Positions 1 through 5,802 are shown, numbered from the stretch's first letter. The stretch is DNA of 5,854 nucleotides from Pseudomonadota bacterium (GCA_023390785.1 JAEWCE010000006.1:1-5854); one strand, 5' to 3'. Numbers and translations: made by a program. The notes: generated by a model from the sequence alone, not told the origin.

Positions 1-1277
1 TGCGTCGTCCAGTTGGCGTACTTGCCAGTGACGACGCGGCCGGTGCGCTCGTCGATCATGCCGGGCTGCAGCTCCACCATGGTGATGCAATCCTCGACCG
101 GGCAGACGTTGACGCAAAGGTTGCAGCCGACGCACTCGTTGTCCATCACCTCGAAATGCCGGCGACCGTCCTTTTCCTTCATGATCGCCTGGTGCGATGT
201 GTCCTCGCAGGCGATGTGGCAGCGGCCGCATTTGATGCAGAGGTCCTGGTCGATGCGCGCCTTGGTGATGTATTCGAGGTTGAGGTACTGCCAGTCGGTG
301 ACGTTGCGCGAGGCCTTGCCGACAAAGTCTTCAAGGGTGCGGTAGCCCTTTTCATCCATCCAGTTGGAAAGCCCCGAGATCATCTCCTCGACGATCTTGA
401 ACCCATAGACCATGGCGGCGGTGCACACCTGCACGTTGCCGGCGCCAAGCGCCATGAACTCGGCGGCGTCCCGCCAGGTGGTGATGCCACCGATGCCGGA
501 GATCGGCAGGCCCAGCGTTTCGCGGTCGCGGGCGATCTCGGCCACCATGTGCAGCGCGATCGGCTTGGCGGCAGGGCCGCAATAGCCGCCATGCGTGCCC
601 TTGCCGTCGATCGTGGGCATCGGCGCCATCTCGTCGAGGTCGACGGCGGTGATGGAGTTGATGGTGTTGATGAGGCTCACGGCATCGGTTCCGCCATTCT
701 TCGCGGCGCGCGCCGGACGGCGGATGTCGGTGACGTTGGGGGTGAGCTTGGTGATTACCGGCATGCGGCTATACTGCTTGCACCAGCGCACAACCATCTC
801 GACATATTCGGGCACCTGGCCGACGGCGGCACCCATGCCGCGCTCGCTCATGCCATGCGGACAGCCGAAATTGAGCTCGATGCCGTCGGCGCCGGTCTCC
901 TCGACCAGTGGTAGAATTGCCTTCCACGAATTCTCCTCGCACGGCACCATTATCGAGGCGATCACGGCGCGGTCGGGCCAGCGCATCTTGACGGCCTTGA
1001 TCTCGCGCAGGTTCTTTTGCAGGTCGCGGTCGGTGATGAGCTCGATGTTGTTGAAGCCCATCAGACGGCGGTCGCCGGCCCAGATGGCGCCGTAGCGCGG
1101 GCCGTTGACGTTGACCACCGGCGGGCCCGCCTCGCCGAGCGTCTTCCACACGACGCCGCCCCAGCCGGCCCTGAAGGCGCGCTCGACATTGTATTCCTTG
1201 TCGGTCGGCGGCGCCGACGCCAGCCAGAACGGATTGGGCGATTTGATGCCGACGAAATTGTTGCGAAGGTCTGCCAT
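1..1277 (-). CDS. preA: NAD(P)H-dependent dihydropyrimidine dehydrogenase, catalytic subunit PreA (3' end cut by window edge)
   Basis: PreA reduces uracil and thymine to their 5,6-dihydro forms, using electrons supplied by PreT; the complex is cytoplasmic and starts reductive pyrimidine catabolism. The visible 425 codons hold an FMN-binding dihydroorotate-dehydrogenase-like barrel: N-terminal ASAPPTDK (about 20-27), the GWGGVVWKT strand with Lys45, NFGCPHG (136-142), KLTPNVTD (177-184), INT..NS (Asn204, Asn207) and the phosphate-binding SGIGG (260-264). Two 4Fe-4S ferredoxin motifs follow: Cys347/350/353/357 and Cys382/385/388/392. The ATG at 1275-1277 is preceded by an AGGAGG ribosome binding site (1283-1288, minus strand), which fixes the start. 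The reading frame is open to the left edge. Family length (about 410-440 residues) suggests only a few codons are missing. Position 152 is Val, where I recall the catalytic Cys in mammalian enzymes (see findings). The gene is separated from its partner preT by an oppositely oriented hicBA pair. Confidence 0.96.
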   Translation of the reverse strand, partial: MADLRNNFVGIKSPNPFWLASAPPTDKEYNVERAFRAGWGGVVWKTLGEAGPPVVNVNGPRYGAIWAGDRRLMGFNNIELITDRDLQKNLREIKAVKMRWPDRAVIASIMVPCEENSWKAILPLVEETGADGIELNFGCPHGMSERGMGAAVGQVPEYVEMVVRWCKQYSRMPVITKLTPNVTDIRRPARAAKNGGTDAVSLINTINSITAVDLDEMAPMPTIDGKGTHGGYCGPAAKPIALHMVAEIARDRETLGLPISGIGGITTWRDAAEFMALGAGNVQVCTAAMVYGFKIVEEMISGLSNWMDEKGYRTLEDFVGKASRNVTDWQYLNLEYITKARIDQDLCIKCGRCHIACEDTSHQAIMKEKDGRRHFEVMDNECVGCNLCVNVCPVEDCITMVELQPGMIDERTGRVVTGKYANWTT

Positions 1278-1289
1278 GTGGTCCTCCTA

Positions 1290-1318
1290 GTTGGAGTTGC
1301 GCGCAGTTCGGACTATAT
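1290..1318 (+). promoter_or_regulatory. Predicted hicBA promoter, overlapping a possible divergent preA promoter
   Basis: The plus strand reads GTTGGA (1290-1295), 17 bases, then CTATAT (1313-1318). The -10 matches the rhizobial housekeeping form CTATAT fully and the -35 matches CTTGAC in the TTG core. This would start transcription about 25-30 bases before hicB. On the minus strand the same AT-rich patch reads TATAGT (1317-1312), a good -10 for preA with a leader of about 30 bases, but I see no convincing -35 for that direction. The whole preA-hicB gap is only 75 bp, so both promoters must lie on top of each other. Confidence 0.5.
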
Positions 1319-1335
1319 TCGAGGCGCAATCGGGA

Positions 1336-1348
1336 CTGCGGAGCGCAG
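1336..1348 (+). promoter_or_regulatory. Inverted repeat over the hicB ribosome binding site
   Basis: CTGCG-GAG-CGCAG is a perfect 5-bp inverted repeat with a 3-base centre. It includes the GGAG (1340-1343) that serves as Shine-Dalgarno for the hicB ATG at 1353. It could be a protein operator for autoregulation or an RNA hairpin that limits translation. The arms are short, so chance is possible in GC-rich DNA. Confidence 0.3.
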
Positions 1349-1352
1349 CAAA

Positions 1353-1583
1353 ATGACGGTCGAACTCAGCTACACGATCCAGTTGCGGCCCGAGCCTGAA
1401 GGTGGATACACCGTCCTTGTCCCGGCGCTGCCGGAGATCGTCACCTATGGCATCGACGAAAAAGAAGCATTGCGCATGGCGCATGAAGCCATCGCCCTCG
1501 CGCTTGAGGTTCGGCGCGAAGACGGTGAGGAAATTCCACCTGACGTCGTGCCTCTGACGCGCACGATCAGTATCGCAGCTTGA
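1353..1583 (+). CDS. hicB: HicB-family antitoxin, short single-domain form
   Basis: A 76-residue protein made up almost wholly of the HicB (UPF0150) partial RNase-H-like fold. Residues 7-33 carry the family signature: a beta hairpin with EGGYTVLVPALPEIVTYG (about 16-33). An amphipathic helix follows, D-E-K-E-A-L-R-M-A-H-E-A-I (35-47). Family members bind and neutralise the HicA mRNA interferase encoded next to them, and the partner gene starts one base after this stop, which supports the pairing. There is no room for the C-terminal helix-turn-helix or ribbon-helix-helix domain that many HicB proteins use to repress their promoter. The start ATG has GGAG nine bases upstream (1340-1343), and the protein aligns with the family from its first residues. 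By eye its codon use (GAA, AAA, GGA, TTG, GCA) looks less GC-biased than preT and preA. The antitoxin-first order is found in part of the family. Confidence 0.88.
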   Translation: MTVELSYTIQLRPEPEGGYTVLVPALPEIVTYGIDEKEALRMAHEAIALALEVRREDGEEIPPDVVPLTRTISIAA

Positions 1584-1584
1584 G

Positions 1585-1821
1585 GTGGCAGCCCGTCGGC
1601 TAACCGGTATCAGCGGCAAATCCGTCCTGCGAGCGCTCGAACGGGCCGGGTTTCGGTTGGAGCGGGTAACCGGCAGCCACCACGTGTTGCGTAGGCCCGG
1701 CGTCGCCGGGTCCAAGGTGATCCTGCCGCTGCACGGTGCACACGACCTACCGCCTGGCACCCTGCGCAACATCATCAGCCAGAGTGGCCTCACCGTCGAG
1801 GAATTCATGGCGCTGCTGTGA
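1585..1821 (+). CDS. hicA: HicA-family toxin (mRNA interferase, double-stranded-RNA-binding fold)
   Basis: A 78-residue protein of the HicA/YcfA family. These toxins cleave mRNA and are held inactive by HicB. Visible family features in order: TGISGKSVLRALERAGF (7-23), G-S-H-H (30-33) with His32 as the expected catalytic histidine, V-L-R-R-P (34-38), I-L-P-L-H (46-50), and L-P-P-G-T-L-R-N-I-I (55-64) followed by SGLTVEEF (67-74). All key positions are intact, so the toxin is probably functional. The start is GTG at 1585, one base after the hicB stop. There is no strong separate ribosome binding site, so translational coupling to hicB is likely. No in-frame ATG precedes the conserved region. 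The last 17 bases overlap the 3' end of preT on the other strand, tail to tail. No transposase or integrase lies nearby. Confidence 0.88.
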   Translation: MAARRLTGISGKSVLRALERAGFRLERVTGSHHVLRRPGVAGSKVILPLHGAHDLPPGTLRNIISQSGLTVEEFMALL

Positions 1822-3148
1822 GCCAGCGGTTGATGCTCTCGGCCGCGTCGCGACCTTCGGCGACGGCGGTGACGGTGAGGTCGTCGCCGCCGGTAGCGCA
1901 GTCGCCGCCGGCCCAGACCTTGGGCATCGAGGTGTGACCCTCGGCGTCGACCTCGATCTTGCCGCCGGCCAGCCTTACGCCCTCGCCGTCCGTGGCGAGC
2001 GTCTGACCGATGGCCTTGAACACCTGATCGCAGGCGATGGTGATCGTCTCGCCGCTGGCGACCAGCCGGTCGCCATCCATGCGCATGTAGCCGAGCTCGA
2101 TGCCGCTGACCTTGCCGCCGTCGGTCAGCACGCGGCGCGGCGCCAGCCAGTGGCGGATGTTGACACCCTTGGCCGCCGCCAGATCCTGCTCGAAGCCCGA
2201 GGCACTCATCTGCTCGCGGCCGCGGCGATAGACCATGGTCACCTCTTCGGCGCCCAGCAGCTTGGACTGCACCGCGGCATCGACGGCAGTCATGCCGCCA
2301 CCGATCACCACCACGCGGCGGCCGATGGGCAACGCCGCAAGATCCGAGGCCTGGCGCAGCGTGGCGATGAAATCGACGGCATTGTCGACGCCTTCGGCCT
2401 GCTCGCCTTCGGCGCGCAGCGCATTGACGCCGCCCAGCCCCATGCCGAGGAACACCGCGTCGTATTTTCCGGCAAGCTCGCTCAGGCTGAAATCGCGGCC
2501 GAGGGCGTTGCCGTGCTCGAAGCTGATGCCGCCGATGGCGGTGACGTAGTCCACCTCACGCTGGGCAAAGCCGTCGGTCGTCTTGTAGAAGGCAATTCCG
2601 TATTCGTTGAGGCCGCCCGGCTTGGGGCGCGCATCGAAGATGGTCACGGTATGGCCGTGCATCGACAGGCGATGGGCGCAGGCAAGGCCGGCCGGACCGG
2701 CACCGACGATGGCGACGTGCTTGCCGGTTTCGGCGCCACGGGCGAAGAACTGCACGCCCTGGGCCATGGCGACGTCGGTGGCGTAGCGCTGCAGCATGCC
2801 GATCTTGACCGGCTTGCCCTCGGCCTCCTCGCGCACACAGGCCTCTTCGCACAATTGCTCGGTGGGGCAGACGCGGGCGCACATACCGCCCAGGATGTTC
2901 TGCTCGAAGATGGTTTCGGCTGCCCCCAGCGGGTTGTCCGTCAAAATCTCGCGGATGAAGAGCGGGATATCGATCGAGGTCGGGCAGGCATTCTGGCAGG
3001 GCGCATCGTAGCAGAAATAGCAGCGGTCGGCCTCGACGAAGGCCTCGTGCTCGACGAAGGGCGGGTGCAGATCGGCGAAATTGGAGACGTACTGGTTCTC
3101 CGCCAGCCGCCCCGCCGCAATGCCGTCCTTGAGGATCCCCTCGCCCAT
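1805..3148 (-). CDS. preT: NAD(P)H-dependent dihydropyrimidine dehydrogenase, electron-input subunit PreT
   Basis: A 447-residue FAD/4Fe-4S oxidoreductase of the glutamate-synthase small-subunit type. It oxidises NAD(P)H and passes electrons through iron-sulfur clusters to PreA. Mammalian dihydropyrimidine dehydrogenase is the fusion of these two proteins. The N-terminal alpha-helical domain binds two clusters, with Cys43/46/51/55 (C-x2-C-x4-C-x3-C) and Cys90/94/100/104. The FAD-binding Rossmann motif GAGPAG is at 149-154, with PGG at 177-179. A second nucleotide-binding motif, GGGMTAVDAA (283-292), is followed by VYRR. The FAD-closing AGGD lies at about 413-416. Length and both ends look complete. 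The ATG at 3146-3148 follows a GGAGGAG ribosome binding site. A promoter and palindromic operator lie about 75-115 bases upstream. The gene points toward preA but is separated from it by 527 bp carrying hicBA, and its stop overlaps hicA. PreT is favoured over GltD because preA follows on the same strand. Confidence 0.95.
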   Translation of the reverse strand: MGEGILKDGIAAGRLAENQYVSNFADLHPPFVEHEAFVEADRCYFCYDAPCQNACPTSIDIPLFIREILTDNPLGAAETIFEQNILGGMCARVCPTEQLCEEACVREEAEGKPVKIGMLQRYATDVAMAQGVQFFARGAETGKHVAIVGAGPAGLACAHRLSMHGHTVTIFDARPKPGGLNEYGIAFYKTTDGFAQREVDYVTAIGGISFEHGNALGRDFSLSELAGKYDAVFLGMGLGGVNALRAEGEQAEGVDNAVDFIATLRQASDLAALPIGRRVVVIGGGMTAVDAAVQSKLLGAEEVTMVYRRGREQMSASGFEQDLAAAKGVNIRHWLAPRRVLTDGGKVSGIELGYMRMDGDRLVASGETITIACDQVFKAIGQTLATDGEGVRLAGGKIEVDAEGHTSMPKVWAGGDCATGGDDLTVTAVAEGRDAAESINRWLTAAP

Positions 3149-3223
3149 CCGCCTCTCCTCCAGAGCGCTGATATCGAACAGGTCAGGACCGGTTGCCGGA
3201 CCCGTTCCAGACTGTCGACGCTA

Positions 3224-3253
3224 GCATAGCCGGAAATTTTATCAATTGGTCAA
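3224..3253 (-). promoter_or_regulatory. Predicted preT promoter
   Basis: Read on the minus strand, TTGACC (3253-3248) is followed by 18 bases and CTATGC (3229-3224). These agree with the rhizobial housekeeping form CTTGAC-N17-CTATAT in five of six -35 core bases and four of six -10 bases. Transcription would start near 3217 and give a leader of about 70 bases. The -35 lies inside the inverted repeat at 3248-3262. Confidence 0.5.
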
Positions 3254-3262
3254 ATATTGACC
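3248..3262. promoter_or_regulatory. Palindromic operator candidate upstream of preT
   Basis: GGTCAA-ATA-TTGACC is a perfect 6-bp inverted repeat around a 3-base centre, in an AT-rich patch of otherwise GC-rich DNA. A second, overlapping repeat TCAAT...ATTGA (3242-3246 and 3256-3260) adds symmetry. GGTCAA/TTGACC half-sites resemble those of TetR- and GntR-family regulators, including the TTGACCA half-site I recall for the pyrimidine regulator RutR, but here the arms face the other way and the spacing differs. One arm is the proposed preT -35, so a bound protein would block RNA polymerase. The regulator is not encoded in this window. Confidence 0.55.
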
Positions 3263-3508
3263 CGCCGGCCGGGGGTTGCGGGGTGGGGGCGAAAAAATCT
3301 GCCGCTGTCCGGACGCTGGAGGCGTCTTCAAAGACCTGCCGAAACACGTTGTTTCACAAGCACAATCGAGTCCAAATTGCGACCGATTGTCCTGTGTTTC
3401 GCGGGCAACAGTTCCGGGATGGATTTGCTCGCGCCCGGATTCGCCCACAATCTCGCCACGCCACGACATTTAACGCTCACGGGTCGTTAACTAGCGTGAG
3501 TAAAGCGT
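3263..3508. other. Intergenic region between divergent preT and rlpA
   Basis: No convincing gene lies here: the open frames that cross it have no recognisable domain or ribosome binding site. It contains a G-rich tract with runs of 5, 4 and 5 G (3271-3289). It also has small inverted repeats: GTCTT-CA-AAGAC (about 3324-3335), GAAAC-N5-GTTTC (3341-3355), TTAACG...CGTTAA (3470-3475 and 3485-3490) and CTCACG...CGTGAG (3476-3481 and 3495-3500). The last two interlock just before rlpA and may be regulatory. I cannot name a clear rlpA promoter; TTGCTC (3425-3430) with CAATCT 17 bases downstream is a weak candidate. Confidence 0.45.
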
Positions 3509-3868
3509 TTGATTAAGCACATCGTTGTTGCCGCCGCCCTCGTCACGGGTTGTTGTTCGTTCGTGACCGGGGACAGTTTCGCCGGCAGTAATCAATGCGG
3601 TGGCGCGTCCTGGTATTCTTTGCCGGGGCAGAGAACCGCAAGTGGGGAACGGATGAACCCCAACGCCATGACCGCAGCCCACAAAACTCTGCCGCTGGGT
3701 TCGGTCGTGAAGGTGGAGAACCAGAAGACCGGCAAGGTCATCCGGGTCACCATCAACGACCGCGGTCCTTACGTGAGGGGCCGCATCATCGACCTGAGCA
3801 AGGCCGCGGGACGGCAGTTGGGGATCATCCCCGCCGGCACCGGCAAGGTGTGCATCACCCGCGTCTGA
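3509..3868 (+). CDS. rlpA: RlpA-family double-psi beta-barrel protein, probable small lipoprotein
   Basis: A 119-residue envelope protein. RlpA proteins act at the septum, and some are lytic transglycosylases that cut peptidoglycan glycan strands lacking stem peptides. The barrel spans about 33-119 with the family motifs ASWY (33-36), TASGE (43-47), T-A-A-H-K-T-L-P-L-G (55-64), the hallmark NDRGPY (83-88) and RIIDLSKAAGRQLG (92-105). Asp84 and His58 lie in the conserved active-site motifs. The N terminus is a short hydrophobic signal with V-T-G-C (12-15), a lipobox that would make Cys15 the lipidated residue. Cleavage after the SFA at 23-25 is an alternative. Cys30 and Cys115 could form a disulfide. 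There is no SPOR domain. The start is TTG at 3509: an in-frame stop lies 12 bases upstream and no ATG occurs before the barrel. Only a weak GTGAG (3496-3500) serves as ribosome binding site. The gene appears monocistronic, ended by the terminator at 3890-3920. Confidence 0.87.
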   Translation: MIKHIVVAAALVTGCCSFVTGDSFAGSNQCGGASWYSLPGQRTASGERMNPNAMTAAHKTLPLGSVVKVENQKTGKVIRVTINDRGPYVRGRIIDLSKAAGRQLGIIPAGTGKVCITRV

Positions 3869-3889
3869 GTCCAGTTCCGCAGCAGACAA

Positions 3890-3922
3890 AAAGGGCGTCC
3901 CGGTTGCCGGGGCGCCCTTTCT
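3890..3922 (+). terminator. Strong intrinsic terminator after rlpA
   Basis: A 14-bp stem has arms at 3890-3903 (AAAGGGCGTCCCGG) and 3907-3920, one T-G wobble (3898/3912) and a TTG loop. On the plus strand it ends in TTTCT. The A-run at 3888-3892 gives T residues on the other strand too, so it may work in both directions. It lies 21 bases after the rlpA stop and insulates rlpA from the adenine deaminase gene. Confidence 0.9.
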
Positions 3923-3952
3923 ATTGGCTCGGTCGGGCAGAGCGGCGGGAAC

Positions 3953-3981
3953 TTGACGGGTGGCGCGGCGCCCCGTCTCAT
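3953..3981 (+). promoter_or_regulatory. Predicted adenine deaminase promoter
   Basis: TTGACG (3953-3958, preceded by C, so CTTGAC in rhizobial form), 17 bases, then TCTCAT (3976-3981). The -35 is good and the -10 moderate. It lies after the rlpA terminator and would start transcription about 20 bases before the ATG at 4009, which fits an independently transcribed gene. Confidence 0.45.
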
Positions 3982-4008
3982 CGGCCATCGCGTCAGAAGG
4001 AATTGCCC

Positions 4009-5802
4009 ATGCCCATCCGCCCCTGGTCCGAAACCGCGCCCGAGCTCGTCGAGGTCGCCATGGGGCGGGCGCCCGCCGACATGCTGGTGCGCAACGGCCG
4101 CTGGGTGAACGTGCATTCGGGCGAGATCATCGCCGGCACCGATGTGGCGATCAAGGCCGGACGCTTCGCCGCCTTCGGTCCGGACCTCGGCTACACCGCC
4201 GGGCCGGGCACCACGATCATCGAAGCCAACGACCGCTATCTCGTCCCCGGCCTTTGCGACGGGCATATGCATGTCGAAAGCGGCATGGTGACGGTGACGG
4301 AATTCTGCCGCGCGGTGATCCCGCACGGAACCACCTCGATGTTCATCGATCCGCACGAGATCGCCAACGTCCTCGGCCTTGCCGGCGTGAGGCTGATGCA
4401 TGACGAGGCGGCGGCGATGCCGACCAATGTCTACGTGCAGATGCCCAGTTGCGTGCCCGCCGCCCCGGGGCTCGAGACCGCCGGCGCCTCGATCGACGAG
4501 CACGACGTGGCCGAGGCCATGACCTGGCCCAACATCATCGGGCTGGGCGAAATGATGAACTTCCCCGGGGTGGCCGCCAACGACAGGAAGATGCTGGCCG
4601 AGATCGCCGCGACGCAGCGCGCCAACAAGACGGTGGGCGGTCATTATGCGTCGCCCGACCTTGGACGGCCGTTCTACGGCTACGTGGCCGGCGGCCCGGC
4701 AGACGACCACGAGGGGACGCGCGCCATCGATCCGGTGGCGCGGGTGCGGCTCGGCATGCGGGCGATGCTGCGCTTCGGCTCGGCCTGGTACGATGTCGGC
4801 CCGCAGATCAAGGCGGTGACCGAAGGCGGGCTCGATCCGCGCAATCTGATCCTTTGCACCGACGACCGGTTTGCCGCGACGCTGGTCGATGACGGGCACA
4901 TGGACCACACGGTGCGCCATGCCATCGCGCAAGGGCTGAAACCGATCACCGCGATCCAGATGGCGACGCTCAACACGGCGACGCATTTCGGCCTCGAGCG
5001 CGAGCTCGGCTCGATCACGCCGGGTCGCCGTGCCGACCTGATCCTCAGCTCCGACCTGGTGACGCTGCCGATCGAAACGGTGATGGCGCAGGGCAAGGTT
5101 CTGGCCGAGGACGGCGTGCTGGTTGCCGACATTGCGCCCTATGCCTATCCCGACTTTGCCAAGGGCACCGTCAAGGTCGGCCGCCGCATTGAGCCGCAGG
5201 ACTTCGAGATCGCCGCGCCGGCCGGCAAGAACAGCGTCGCCGCCCGCGTCATCCGCATCATCGAGAACCAGGCGCCGACGCGGGCCGAGGAGCGGGTGCT
5301 GCCGGTGACCGACGGGCTCGTCGGGGCCGACCGCACGCAGGACGTGGCGCAGGTGGCGGTCATCGAGCGGCACACCGGCGCGGGGCGCGTGGTCAATGGC
5401 TTCGTCACCGGCTTCGGCTACAAGATCGACTGCGCCGTTGCCTCGACCGTGGCGCATGACAGCCACCAGATGATCGTGGTCGGCACCAATCGCGACGACA
5501 TGGCGATCGCCGCCAACCGGCTGCAGGAGGTCGGCGGCGGCTTCGTCGTGGTCAGCCGGGGCCAGGAGCTGGCGCTGGTGGAATTGCCGATCGCAGGACT
5601 GATGTCGGAGGAACGGGCCGAGATCGTGGCGCGCAAATCCGAGCAGCTGATCGCGGCGATGGCGGCCTGCGGCTGCACGCTCAACAATGCGGTGATGCAG
5701 CACATGTTCCTCGCGCTGCCGGTGATCCCGGAGTTGCGACTGACGGATCTCGGCCTGGTCGACGTGACCAAGTTCGGCTTCGTGGATCTGTTCGAGAAAT
5801 GA
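4009..5802 (+). CDS. ade: Adenine deaminase
   Basis: A 597-residue amidohydrolase that converts adenine to hypoxanthine and ammonia in the cytoplasm, in purine salvage or catabolism. The length matches the family (about 570-600). An N-terminal beta domain (about 20-80) leads into the metal-binding barrel: GHMHVES (85-91; His86, His88), I-D-P-H-E-I-A-N-V (113-121; His116), LGEMMN with Glu181 as probable metal bridge, GHYASPDL (211-218; His212) and TDDR (284-287; Asp285). After the barrel comes the typical G-R-R-A-D-L. The adenine-deaminase C-terminal domain follows (about 425-597) with VNGFVTGFGYK and the conserved VAHDSHQM (about 481-488). That C-terminal domain separates it from other amidohydrolases. 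The ATG at 4009 has AGAAGGA seven bases upstream (3995-4001). The same frame stays open as far as 3595, but that extension overlaps rlpA and the terminator and has no family similarity. It stands alone after a terminator, on the opposite strand from preTA. Hypoxanthine-processing genes are not in the window. Confidence 0.95.
   Translation: MPIRPWSETAPELVEVAMGRAPADMLVRNGRWVNVHSGEIIAGTDVAIKAGRFAAFGPDLGYTAGPGTTIIEANDRYLVPGLCDGHMHVESGMVTVTEFCRAVIPHGTTSMFIDPHEIANVLGLAGVRLMHDEAAAMPTNVYVQMPSCVPAAPGLETAGASIDEHDVAEAMTWPNIIGLGEMMNFPGVAANDRKMLAEIAATQRANKTVGGHYASPDLGRPFYGYVAGGPADDHEGTRAIDPVARVRLGMRAMLRFGSAWYDVGPQIKAVTEGGLDPRNLILCTDDRFAATLVDDGHMDHTVRHAIAQGLKPITAIQMATLNTATHFGLERELGSITPGRRADLILSSDLVTLPIETVMAQGKVLAEDGVLVADIAPYAYPDFAKGTVKVGRRIEPQDFEIAAPAGKNSVAARVIRIIENQAPTRAEERVLPVTDGLVGADRTQDVAQVAVIERHTGAGRVVNGFVTGFGYKIDCAVASTVAHDSHQMIVVGTNRDDMAIAANRLQEVGGGFVVVSRGQELALVELPIAGLMSEERAEIVARKSEQLIAAMAACGCTLNNAVMQHMFLALPVIPELRLTDLGLVDVTKFGFVDLFEK

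Noticed and set aside
156..914. Open frame of 252 codons on the plus strand opposite preA
   Set aside because: Antisense shadow with biased composition; PreA is supported by FMN and Fe-S motifs across the same bases.
1017..1352. N-terminal extension of HicB upstream of 1353
   Set aside because: It is antisense to the start of preA; the ATG at 1353 has a ribosome binding site and begins the conserved domain.
1278..1821. Direct repeats or target-site duplication flanking hicBA as proof of insertion
   Set aside because: I looked for matching short repeats near 1278-1300 and 1800-1840 and found none that stand out.
1736..3229. Open frame of 497 codons on the plus strand opposite preT
   Set aside because: Antisense shadow of preT, with no recognisable motif; PreT on the other strand has complete cofactor-binding motifs.
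3257..3490. Open frame of 77 codons between preT and rlpA
   Set aside because: No ribosome binding site or domain, and two other frames are equally open across the same stretch, as expected by chance in GC-rich DNA.
3496..3516. Six-codon GTG-started reading frame ending over the rlpA start, as a possible leader peptide
   Set aside because: Too short, no regulatory codon pattern, and easily explained by chance.
3595..4008. N-terminal extension of adenine deaminase in the same open frame
   Set aside because: It overlaps rlpA and runs through its terminator, lacks family similarity, and the ATG at 4009 has a good ribosome binding site.
3769..5703. Long open frame of 644 codons on the minus strand opposite adenine deaminase
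   Set aside because: Its composition (rich in His, Arg, Asp, Gly) is the usual antisense shadow of a GC-rich gene; no domain or ribosome binding site, and the plus-strand gene is clearly real.
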